This document shows positions 57,330-64,000 of a stretch of 64,000 bases of DNA, in pieces. Within the stretch, counting starts at the first letter, position 1. Each line of letters begins with the position of its first letter. The DNA comes from Sulfuritalea sp. GTDB lineage: Bacteria > Pseudomonadota > Gammaproteobacteria > Burkholderiales > Rhodocyclaceae. A model generated the notes under the pieces. That model was not told the origin of the DNA. It did no database searches and was given only the letters and a program-made list of their open reading frames with translations. Location: contig JADJUP010000033.1 in the NCBI GenBank assembly GCA_016716965.1, positions 1 through 64,000 of the forward strand, read 5' to 3'. A program made the translations under genes and the position numbers.

Positions 57330-57857
57330 ATGCCAGCCATCACCATTGACCGCTACGACCTGACGCTGCTCGACGCCATCCAGCGCGACGGCCTCGCCAC
57401 CCATGCCGCGCTGGGCGAGATGGTGCATCTATCGGCCTCGCAGATCAGCCGCCGCCTGCAACGCCTTTCCGAGATCGGCATCATCGCCGGCCATGCCGCG
57501 CTACTCGACCCGGCGGCCATCGGACTCGGCGTCACCGCCTTCGCCCACGTCACGCTGGAACGCCACGGCAAGACCCAGTCGGATGCTTTTGAAAGCGCCG
57601 CCGCCGCGCTGCCCGAAGTTCTCGACTGCTACGCCGTCAGCGGCGATGCCGACTACCTGCTGCGCATCGTCGCGCCCGACCTGCCGGCCTTCTCGGAAGT
57701 CATGATGAAGCGCGTGCTGCGTCTGCCCGGCGTGGCCCAGGTCAAGACCCACATCGCGTTGCAGAAAGTCAAGCAGTCGCACGTACTGCCGCTCGACCAC
57801 CTGACCCAGCCGGCAAAGGCGCGCCCACAACTGCGTTATGCCGGCGGCAACACATGA
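57330..57857 (+). CDS. Lrp/AsnC family regulator
   Basis: This 175-residue regulator has an N-terminal winged helix-turn-helix (LDAIQRDGLATHAALGEMVH, LSASQISRRLQRLSEIGII) and an AsnC/RAM ligand-binding domain (LPEVLDCYAVSGDADYLLRI; LPGVAQVKTHIALQKVK). Lrp proteins sense amino acids. Being 120 bases from and divergent to the 2-oxoacid decarboxylase, it is a good candidate to regulate it, perhaps in response to an aromatic amino acid. ATG 57330 is used; longer in-frame starts upstream fall in the decarboxylase. Confidence 0.9.
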   Translation: MPAITIDRYDLTLLDAIQRDGLATHAALGEMVHLSASQISRRLQRLSEIGIIAGHAALLDPAAIGLGVTAFAHVTLERHGKTQSDAFESAAAALPEVLDCYAVSGDADYLLRIVAPDLPAFSEVMMKRVLRLPGVAQVKTHIALQKVKQSHVLPLDHLTQPAKARPQLRYAGGNT

Positions 57858-58078
57858 AGCTGGCCCGCCTCTGGCAACCGCGCAACCCGGCCTTCTGGCT
57901 GATGATCGTGCTCAACCTGCTGTCGACGCTGCTGGCCTGGGTAACCCGAACCTACGCCCTGACTCCCGTGGCAATGCTGGTCGTTGCCGGCTTCGCCACC
58001 GGCAATGCGCTGCTCGGCCTGCGGTTGATCTGGGTACTGATGCGGGATGAACCGTCCGGAACCGGACCTGAAGGCTGA
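57854..58078 (+). CDS. Small two-helix membrane protein
   Basis: The 74-residue protein has two hydrophobic segments (FWLMIVLNLLSTLLAW, MLVVAGFATGNALLGLRLIW) and a Gly/Pro tail. No family known. Its start overlaps the Lrp-gene stop by four bases, so the pair is translated together. Function unknown; a membrane-linked partner of the regulator or of an unlinked transporter are possibilities. Confidence 0.65.
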   Translation: MKLARLWQPRNPAFWLMIVLNLLSTLLAWVTRTYALTPVAMLVVAGFATGNALLGLRLIWVLMRDEPSGTGPEG

Positions 58079-58369
58079 ACCGACGGCGCCGAGTGCAACC
58101 CCGAAGACCAAATCTGCTGCTCGCCGCTTTCAGGATTGGTGGAGAACCCGCGAGATCTGCGTCTTTCGCGCCGGCCAGAAGCTGCCTGTCGCAGAAAGGT
58201 AGGTAATAGGCAGCAATGCAGCGGAGTAATAAACGCTCGCGCGGTAGGTCGTATCGAAGCGCTGACTTTCGAAATCAGACCATACCCAACAATTGACGCC
58301 TCCACCCGGCCTCAGGCACACTCCGCAGGTTCAGTTTTTTCCCCATCATTGACCAGGTGCCAGCAGTAA
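58079..58369. other. Intergenic region before the Ser/Thr kinase
   Basis: The region has 291 bases with no gene I can support. An inverted repeat, CTGACTTTCGAAATCAG, lies near 58261-58277 and could be an operator. The bases just before the kinase ATG (GCCAGCAGTAA) give only a weak ribosome site. Confidence 0.4.
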
Positions 58370-59653
58370 ATGAAGCAAGCGGCTGAAGGCGGTTTCGAAA
58401 AGTACGAAATCATCCGGGAGCTGGGCCAGGGGGCGACAAGCATCGTCTACCTCGCCCAGGACACCTTCAACGACCGCGAGGTGGCGATCAAGGTCTTCAA
58501 GCCCGAGATCCTGTCCGACACCGAGCACGGCAACACCTACCGCAAGCTGATCGCCAACGAGGTGGCGCTGGCAGGCCGCCTCAACCACCCGCACATCGTT
58601 GGCATCTACGACGCCATGCTGGGGCGCGACGATGGCTACATCGTCATGGAGTACGTGCAGGGCGAAACGCTCGAAAAGTACGGACAGGTCGACAGCCTGC
58701 TGCCGGTGGACAAGGTAATCGAGATCGCCTTCAAGTGCGCGCTGGCGCTGGATTTCGCCAGCCGCAACGGCATCATCCACCGCGACATCAAGCCGGCCAA
58801 CATCATGCTCTGCTCCGATGGCGTGGTGAAGATCGCCGACTTCGGCGCCGCGATCGTGGCCAAGAACGACGAGACCCAACTGACCGGTGTCGGTTCGCCC
58901 TCCTACATGTCGCCGGAGCAGATGAGCAACGACACCCTCAGTTGCCAGACCGACATCTATTCCATGGGCGTGGTGATGTACAAGCTACTGACCGGCCGGC
59001 TGCCCTTCGAGGCCGAAAGCAATTATGCGCTGACGTTCAAGATCCTGAACGACGACCCGCCCAACGTCCGCGCGCATCGCCCCGCGCTCTCGGCGCGACT
59101 GGCCGACATCGTGACCAAGGCGATGCGCCGCAACAGGCCGGAGCGGCATGCCAACTGGCGCGAGTTCATCGAGGACCTGTCCACCATCGCCGAACTCGAC
59201 CTTCCGCAGCAGGCCGATTCCGAAACCCAGCGCTTCAACATGCTGAGGGCCCTGCCCTTCTTCCGCGACTTCAGCGAAATCGAACTTTGGGAGGTGCTGC
59301 GCATCAGCATCTGGGGCCGCGTTCCCGCCGGCACCATCCTGGTCGAGGAGGGCACACAGGGCAAATTCTTCTTCGTCATCGCCGATGGCAACGTGGGCGT
59401 GGTCAAGGGCAACAAGAAGCTGGCCACCCTGGGCAAGGGACACTGCTTCGGCGAGATGTGCTACATCCGCCTGGGTGCGATGATGCGCACTGCCACCATC
59501 GTCGCCGAAACGCCTGTCACCCTTTTCAAGATCAAGGCCGACTCGCTGCACAAGGCCTCGGAAAACTGCCAACTGCGCTTCAACCGCTCGTTCATGAACA
59601 TCCTGGTCGACCGGCTGGCCAAGGCGACCACCGAACTGGCGGAGGTGTACTGA
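58370..59653 (+). CDS. Ser/Thr protein kinase with C-terminal cyclic-nucleotide-binding domain
   Basis: The 427-residue soluble protein has an N-terminal Hanks-type kinase domain (12-270): G-loop LGQGATSIVY, catalytic K41 (EVAIKVF), HRD at 137-139 in IIHRDIKPANIML, DFG at 157-159, activation-loop SPSYMSPEQM. Its C-terminal domain (about 295-415) is a cyclic-nucleotide-binding domain with FGEMCYIRL (G361/E362) and R373 in MMRTATIV, the residues that hold the cyclic phosphate and ribose, both conserved. No transmembrane segment. Arrangement resembles a reversed PKA/PKG, so cAMP or cGMP control of the kinase is a fair inference. The FHA gene is convergent, 19 bases away. Confidence 0.9.
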   Translation: MKQAAEGGFEKYEIIRELGQGATSIVYLAQDTFNDREVAIKVFKPEILSDTEHGNTYRKLIANEVALAGRLNHPHIVGIYDAMLGRDDGYIVMEYVQGETLEKYGQVDSLLPVDKVIEIAFKCALALDFASRNGIIHRDIKPANIMLCSDGVVKIADFGAAIVAKNDETQLTGVGSPSYMSPEQMSNDTLSCQTDIYSMGVVMYKLLTGRLPFEAESNYALTFKILNDDPPNVRAHRPALSARLADIVTKAMRRNRPERHANWREFIEDLSTIAELDLPQQADSETQRFNMLRALPFFRDFSEIELWEVLRISIWGRVPAGTILVEEGTQGKFFFVIADGNVGVVKGNKKLATLGKGHCFGEMCYIRLGAMMRTATIVAETPVTLFKIKADSLHKASENCQLRFNRSFMNILVDRLAKATTELAEVY

Positions 59654-59672
59654 TGCGGCGCCGGGCCGCCTG

Positions 59673-60530
59673 CTAGCGGCCGATCCTGGCGTCGAGGAAG
59701 GCCTTGATCTCGACGAACTTCTCTTCCTCGCGCTTGACGAACTCGACGGTGCAGTCGTCCAGGCCGGCGAGCTTGAAGCCCTCCTTGGACTCCGGCAGGA
59801 CGACGGTGATGTAGCCCGCCAGCAGGGCGCTGGCCGGCTTGAGCTGGATCGAGGCGATGCTGTCGATGGGGATGTACTTGTCGCCCTTGATGCCTTCCAG
59901 CAGATCGCCCTTGAGGCTCTGCAGCAGTACCTTGACGCCCATCTTGCGCCTGATCACGACCTCCTTGTCATAGACCTCGAGGCGGTCGCCGGTTTTCGAC
60001 TCGGCGCTCATCAGCGCGCCCGGCTTCGTGCCATAGCCCATCTTGCACGACGGGCACCGGTCTGCCGGCGCCTTGCTGTCCTTGTCCTGCCGCTTGTAGC
60101 TGCAGTGCGGGCATTCGCCGCCCGCCACGGGGCCGGGAACCACGGGCGCCGAGTTGCGCCTGGCCTGGGGCGCCTGTGCGGGCTTGTCGGCTTCCGGAAC
60201 CGGCGCCTTGCCCTTGGCCGCCGGGGCGGCGGCAGCCTTGGCGTCCTCCTCGACAAAACGCAACTGGCAGTTGCCTATGGAAATCACGTCCCCATCGCTC
60301 AGCAGCAGCCTGGCGATCTGCCTTTCGTTCACGAAGGTGCCGGTGGCGCTGCCAAGGTCTTCGATGACATAAAGCTCGCCGCAGCGAATGATGACCGCAT
60401 GCTCGTTGTCGGCATTGAGATTGGCGAGCGGGACCTCATTGGCGGCCTTGCTGCCGATGACCATTCGGTCCTTGTTGACCGCGAACTCCCCTCGCCCTCG
60501 ACCATTCGTGCAATCAATCAGCGTCGCCAT
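59673..60530 (-). CDS. FHA domain-zinc ribbon protein
   Basis: The 285-residue protein has an FHA domain (about 20-95: MVIGSKAANEVPL, NEHAVIIRCGELYVIEDLGS, ATGTFVNERQIARL), an Ala/Pro linker, a four-cysteine zinc ribbon (CPHCSYKRQDKDSKAPADRC, then PSCKMGYG), and a C-terminal beta-rich domain (YIPIDSIASIQLKPASALLA) of PH-like type. FHA domains bind phosphothreonine, so the neighbouring kinase is the natural source of phosphate. No signal or membrane segment. ATG 60530 (MATLIDCTNG) is preferred over 60578. Confidence 0.85.
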   Translation of the reverse strand: MATLIDCTNGRGRGEFAVNKDRMVIGSKAANEVPLANLNADNEHAVIIRCGELYVIEDLGSATGTFVNERQIARLLLSDGDVISIGNCQLRFVEEDAKAAAAPAAKGKAPVPEADKPAQAPQARRNSAPVVPGPVAGGECPHCSYKRQDKDSKAPADRCPSCKMGYGTKPGALMSAESKTGDRLEVYDKEVVIRRKMGVKVLLQSLKGDLLEGIKGDKYIPIDSIASIQLKPASALLAGYITVVLPESKEGFKLAGLDDCTVEFVKREEEKFVEIKAFLDARIGR

Positions 60531-60791
60531 GCCGCGTCCCTGTAACTTGAAACCTTCAATGGCCCAAGCATAACGCAAGGACCGGCATTGCGCAGGCCCG
60601 GAGGCTGTTCAGTCGATTCGCAGCAGGACGTTGCGATCGTTGCAGGTTTCGACCACCCAGAGATGGGGCATCCACCCAGCCGCGATGGATCGGATTGGGA
60701 ACATTGCCACCCATACCACGACGACACCGCACCTACCTCCAAACACCCTTGCTGCTCAGCGCGGTGCCCCGTCTGGCGCCAACCAGAATCC

Positions 60792-61157
60792 TCAGCCCGG
60801 CTTCGTATTCCGTTCGCGCACGATGGGCGGCACGAACTTGACGGAAAAGCGCCAGCCCTCCTCCGTGTCACGCAACACCAGCGTTTTCGAGCCGGCGCCG
60901 GGTTCGAACAGCGGTTCGGTGCCGACCAGTTCGATCGCGCCCAAGCCTTTCACCACGCAGGCGCCGGGCAGGGTGACGAAGACCGATTCGGCGGCGGTGA
61001 GAACGAACGCGCCTTCCTTGGACTGCGAACAGGACAGGCCCCGCGGAACCGTTGTGGGATCGCGCTGCCAGGCCTCGCGCAAGGCATCGAGGGCGGCATG
61101 CAGTTCCGCCGTCATCCGGATCGGCAGTACGACTTCACGGGACTTTTGATGGCTCAT
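60792..61157 (-). CDS. Hypothetical protein
   Basis: This 121-residue protein (MSHQKSREVVLPIRMTAELH; GLGAIELVGTEPLFEPGAGS; WRFSVKFVPPIVRERNTKPG) is not recognised. There is no signal peptide or membrane segment. ATG 61157 is preceded by GGAG; an in-frame TTG at 61163 is possible. It is divergent from the flavoprotein gene at 61299. Confidence 0.6.
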   Translation of the reverse strand: MSHQKSREVVLPIRMTAELHAALDALREAWQRDPTTVPRGLSCSQSKEGAFVLTAAESVFVTLPGACVVKGLGAIELVGTEPLFEPGAGSKTLVLRDTEEGWRFSVKFVPPIVRERNTKPG

Positions 61158-61298
61158 GTTCAATTACTCCGGTTGGAGGCGATCGCCGGCGGCAAGCGGA
61201 TCAGGCACCCGCGGAAAATAGCAGCATAACCCGCTCACCACGTTTGCCGACGCGGTAGCATCGCGCCTTGTCCCTGACCGCCTTTTGGAGAAAACCCC

Positions 61299-62540
61299 AT
61301 GTCCGCAACGGATAGCCCCCCTGCCACCCCCGGGATGTTGATCGTCGGCGCCGGCCTCGCCGGATTGACGGTGGCCGAGACGCTGCGCGCGGAAGGATAC
61401 GTCGGGCCGATCACGCTGCTCGGCGCCGAGCCGCATGCGCCCTACCAGCGCCCGCCGCTGTCCAAGGGCTTCCTGCTCGGCGACACGCCCGAGGCGCAGC
61501 TCAACATGCGCCCGGCCGAGATGCTGGCGAAGAAGGAGATCGTTTTGAAAGTCGGCGCTGGCGTGACGGCGATCGATCGCGCCGCGAAGCAGGTGAAACT
61601 GGCCGACGGCTCGACGCTCTCCTACGATGGACTCGCCCTGTGCACCGGCGCGCGCCTGCGTCCCCTGCCGCTGCCCGGTGCCGACCTGGCCGGTGTCGTC
61701 GGCCTGCGTTCGCTGGACGATTCGAAGGCGATCAAGGCCGCGCTGGAGACCGCGCAGAACGTCGTCATCATCGGCGGCGGCTTCATCGGCCTCGAAGTCG
61801 CCGCCGTCGCCCGCAAAAAGGGCAAACAGGTCACCGTGCTGGAGGCTGCCGAGCGCCTGATGGCGCGCGTGGTGCCGCCGGCCATCTCGTCCTTCTACCT
61901 CGACCTGCACACCGGCCACGGCGTCGACCTGGTGCTGAACGCGACTATCACCGAGCTGATCGGCAAGGATGGCCGCATCGCGGCGGTGAAGACCGGCGAC
62001 GGCCGCGAGTTCGCCGCCGACCTGCTGCTGGTCGGCATCGGCGTGATCGCGAATACCGAACTGGCGCAGGCTGCAGGGCTGGAGGTCGCCAACGGCATCG
62101 TGGTCGATGCCTGCAGCCGGACCTCCGACCCGGCCATCGTCGCCGCCGGCGACTGCACCGCGCGACGCCTGCCCGACGGCAGCCTGCGCCGCCTCGAGTC
62201 AGTGCAGAACGCCATGGAGCAGGCCAAGTCGGCGGCCGTGGCGCTGCTCGGCCGCGAACGCCCCTTCACCGCCACGCCCTGGTTCTGGTCCGACCAGTAC
62301 GACATCAAGCTGCAGATGGCCGGCCTCAGCGCTGGCTACGACCAGGTGGTGACGCGCGGCGACCCCGCGACTCGCAAGTACTCCTGCTACTACTACCGGG
62401 CCGGGGAATTGATTGCGATCGACTCGATCAACCAATCGCCCGACCATCTGACCGGCCGCAAGTTGATGGACAAGGGCATCTCGCCGACACCGCAGCAGGC
62501 GGCCGATCCGGCCTGCGACCTCGCCGCCCTGCTCGCCTGA
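61299..62540 (+). CDS. Ferredoxin-reductase-like FAD/NAD oxidoreductase
   Basis: The 413-residue protein is like BphA4/rhodocoxin reductases: FAD site IVGAGLAGLTVAETLRAEG, PYQRPPLSKGFLLG, NAD site VVIIGGGFIGLEVAAVARK, FAD-closing IVAAGDCTARRL and the C-terminal dimer-type WFWSDQYDIKLQM. Such enzymes pass electrons from NADH to a ferredoxin or rubredoxin that feeds a monooxygenase or dioxygenase. No oxygenase lies here, so the partner is unknown. It contains one dispersed-repeat-like copy (KVGAGVTA) near residue 85. Confidence 0.88.
   Translation: MSATDSPPATPGMLIVGAGLAGLTVAETLRAEGYVGPITLLGAEPHAPYQRPPLSKGFLLGDTPEAQLNMRPAEMLAKKEIVLKVGAGVTAIDRAAKQVKLADGSTLSYDGLALCTGARLRPLPLPGADLAGVVGLRSLDDSKAIKAALETAQNVVIIGGGFIGLEVAAVARKKGKQVTVLEAAERLMARVVPPAISSFYLDLHTGHGVDLVLNATITELIGKDGRIAAVKTGDGREFAADLLLVGIGVIANTELAQAAGLEVANGIVVDACSRTSDPAIVAAGDCTARRLPDGSLRRLESVQNAMEQAKSAAVALLGRERPFTATPWFWSDQYDIKLQMAGLSAGYDQVVTRGDPATRKYSCYYYRAGELIAIDSINQSPDHLTGRKLMDKGISPTPQQAADPACDLAALLA
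61548..61570 (+). repeat. Dispersed repeat copy in the flavoprotein gene
   Basis: AAA plus the exact core GTCGGCGCTGGCG, then TGACGGC, encodes KVGAGVTA. The exact core match at this place is notable, although the encoded segment lies in a normal Rossmann-fold spacer. Confidence 0.45.
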
Positions 62541-62616
62541 TGTCGGCGCGGAAGCAAAGACCCGCCTGGTACGGGTGTTGTCCGTGGGCGAAGCCCGGCT
62601 TATAGTCCGAAGTGCC

Positions 62617-63705
62617 ATGACCGATCGAATCATTCCCATCATCCGCGCCACGCGGGCGACCCTGCCGCCGGGGCGCGATCTCGCCGCGGCGCCGGAAGGC
62701 GAACTGGTCGACCTGCGCCGGCGCCGCGTGCGCGACCTGCGCATCTCGGTCACCGACCGCTGCAATTTCCGCTGCGTGTATTGCATGCCGAAGGAAGTCT
62801 TCGGCGACGACTATGCCTACCTGTCGCGCAAGCAACTGCTTTCCTTCGAGGAGATAGAGCGCGTCGCGCGCATCTTCGTCGACCTCGGGGTCGAGAAGAT
62901 CCGCCTCACCGGCGGCGAACCGCTGTTGCGCAAGCACATCGAGAACCTGATCGAGCGGCTGGCGAAACTGCCGGTCGAGATCACCCTGACCACCAACGGC
63001 TCGCTGCTGGCGAAGAAGGCGCAGGCGCTGAAGGATGCCGGCCTGCACCGGGTCACCGTCAGCCTCGACGGCATCGACGACGCCGTGTTCAAGCGCATGA
63101 ACGACGTCGACTACGCAGTGGGCGACGTGCTCGACGGCATTGCCGCCGCCGCGGCCGTGGGGCTGGCGCCGATCAAGGTCAATTGCGTGGTCAAGCGCGG
63201 CAGCAACGACGACCAGATCCTGCCGCTGGCAAGGCATTTCCGCAACAGCGGCCACATCCTGCGCTTCATCGAATACATGGACGTCGGCAGTTCCAACGGC
63301 TGGTGCATGGACGAGGTACTGCCCTCGGCCGACGTCGTCGCCCGCATCGACGCCGAGTTTCCGCTCGCCGCCATCGACCCCAACTACCCGGGCGAAGTCG
63401 CCGAGCGCTGGCGGTATGCCGACGGCGGCGGCGAGATCGGCGTCATCTCCTCGGTGACGCAGGCCTTCTGCGCAACCTGCACCCGCATCCGCCTGTCGAC
63501 CGAAGGCCAGCTCTACACCTGCCTCTTCGCCCAGAGCGGCCACGACCTGCGCGCGCTGTTGCGCAAGGGCGGCGGCGACGAAGCGCTGCGCCGCGAGATC
63601 GCCGCCATCTGGCGCGGCCGCGACGACCGCTATTCCGAGATCCGCACCGCCGCCACCGCCCTGCCGGCGGCGAAGAAAATCGAAATGTCCTACATCGGCG
63701 GCTGA
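62617..63705 (+). CDS. moaA: GTP 3',8-cyclase MoaA
   Basis: The 362-residue radical-SAM enzyme catalyses the first step of molybdopterin synthesis. The N-terminal CNFRCVYC holds the SAM 4Fe-4S cluster; the C-terminal CATCTRIRLSTEGQLYTC holds the second cluster; the final YIGG is the required Gly-Gly tail. Start ATG 62617 (MTDRIIPIIRAT). With moeA next and a MoaD-like gene in the AOR operon, the window supplies several steps for molybdenum or tungsten cofactor. Confidence 0.95.
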   Translation: MTDRIIPIIRATRATLPPGRDLAAAPEGELVDLRRRRVRDLRISVTDRCNFRCVYCMPKEVFGDDYAYLSRKQLLSFEEIERVARIFVDLGVEKIRLTGGEPLLRKHIENLIERLAKLPVEITLTTNGSLLAKKAQALKDAGLHRVTVSLDGIDDAVFKRMNDVDYAVGDVLDGIAAAAAVGLAPIKVNCVVKRGSNDDQILPLARHFRNSGHILRFIEYMDVGSSNGWCMDEVLPSADVVARIDAEFPLAAIDPNYPGEVAERWRYADGGGEIGVISSVTQAFCATCTRIRLSTEGQLYTCLFAQSGHDLRALLRKGGGDEALRREIAAIWRGRDDRYSEIRTAATALPAAKKIEMSYIGG

Positions 63706-63726
63706 AATCAGGCGTCGCTCCACACC

Positions 63727-64000
63727 ATGACTTCCATTCTCCAAGCCCTTTCCTGCGTCGACAACTACGACCCGAATTCGCTGCACGCCGATCGCGCCCG
63801 CGAACTGATCCTCGGCCTGCTGCCGCCGGTCACCGGCGTCGAGCGCGTCTTCGTGCGCCAGGCGCTGGATCGCGTGCTGGCCGCCGACGTAATCTCGCCG
63901 ATCGACGTGCCCAGCCACGACAACTCGGCGATGGACGGCTGGGCGCTGCGCTTTGCCGACCTTTCCACAAGCGGTGATACACGCCTGAAGAACATCGGCA
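63727..64000 (+). CDS. moeA: Molybdopterin molybdenumtransferase MoeA (N-terminal part, runs off window)
   Basis: The first 91 residues are visible. The MoeA N-terminus reads LALDRVLAADVISPIDVPSH in form (here VRQALDRVLAADVISP), then DNSAMDGWALRFADLS, the PF03453 domain signature. MoeA inserts metal into molybdopterin-AMP. It lies 21 bases after moaA and continues beyond the window. Confidence 0.92.
   Translation, partial: MTSILQALSCVDNYDPNSLHADRARELILGLLPPVTGVERVFVRQALDRVLAADVISPIDVPSHDNSAMDGWALRFADLSTSGDTRLKNIG

Overview
The window looks like a GC-rich chromosome segment from a betaproteobacterium, most likely of the Rhodocyclales (Azoarcus/Aromatoleum/Sulfuritalea type). This rests on the petA-petB-petC-sspA-sspB order, the recR-ybaB-dnaX cluster with the SRP RNA gene beside it, the lolC-lolD and recJ neighbourhoods, and a tungsten aldehyde:ferredoxin oxidoreductase operon together with a phenylpyruvate-decarboxylase-like gene, as in anaerobic phenylalanine degraders. 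The genus assignment is inference. I see no insertion sequence, prophage, integrase or CRISPR array.

Layout. 1-10 kb: an MmeI-type restriction-methylase remnant, a heavily broken selD fused to an FAD oxidoreductase, a DUF547 protein with a TVP38-dihydrolipoamide-dehydrogenase-like fusion, a complete bufferin RiPP operon (bufA-bufB-bufC-DoxX) and a CNNM/CorC protein. 10-16 kb: a MaoC-phosphotransacetylase fusion with acetate kinase, then the B12-dependent ribonucleotide reductase nrdJ with a candidate NrdR box and a clear terminator. 16-25 kb: housekeeping genes, an Uup-type ABC-F protein, tRNA-Arg(CCU), and a coiled-coil gene followed by a GAF-GAF adenylate cyclase. 25-33.5 kb: sspB/sspA, cytochrome bc1, a CoA-transferase, recR, ybaB, dnaX, a Spy-like protein and 4.5S RNA. 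34-38 kb: the AOR operon (aorA, aorB, FAD subunit, MoaD-like protein, 91-residue unknown). 38-54 kb: hydrolases, a SrkA-like kinase, comEC, a CBS protein, an FAH protein, lolC/lolD, recJ, a CHASE-PAS-GGDEF-EAL protein and prfC. 54-64 kb: a lytic transglycosylase, a phenylpyruvate decarboxylase divergent from an Lrp regulator, a Ser/Thr kinase with a C-terminal cyclic-nucleotide domain facing an FHA/zinc-ribbon protein, a ferredoxin-reductase-like flavoprotein, moaA and the start of moeA.

How the genes fit together. The decarboxylase would make an aryl-acetaldehyde that AOR could oxidise; moaA, moeA and the MoaD-like protein would serve the pterin cofactor. The adenylate cyclase, the kinase with a cyclic-nucleotide pocket and the FHA protein could form a cAMP to phosphothreonine relay. 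Both are hypotheses from gene content.

Two features cut across the window. First, a short GTCGGCGCTGGCG-centred repeat recurs between genes and in frame inside genes, and a second GC-rich repeat forms the N-terminus of lolD. Second, several otherwise intact conserved genes carry one small indel each, mostly in short homopolymer runs, which looks more like sequencing error than decay. selD is far more damaged than the rest.
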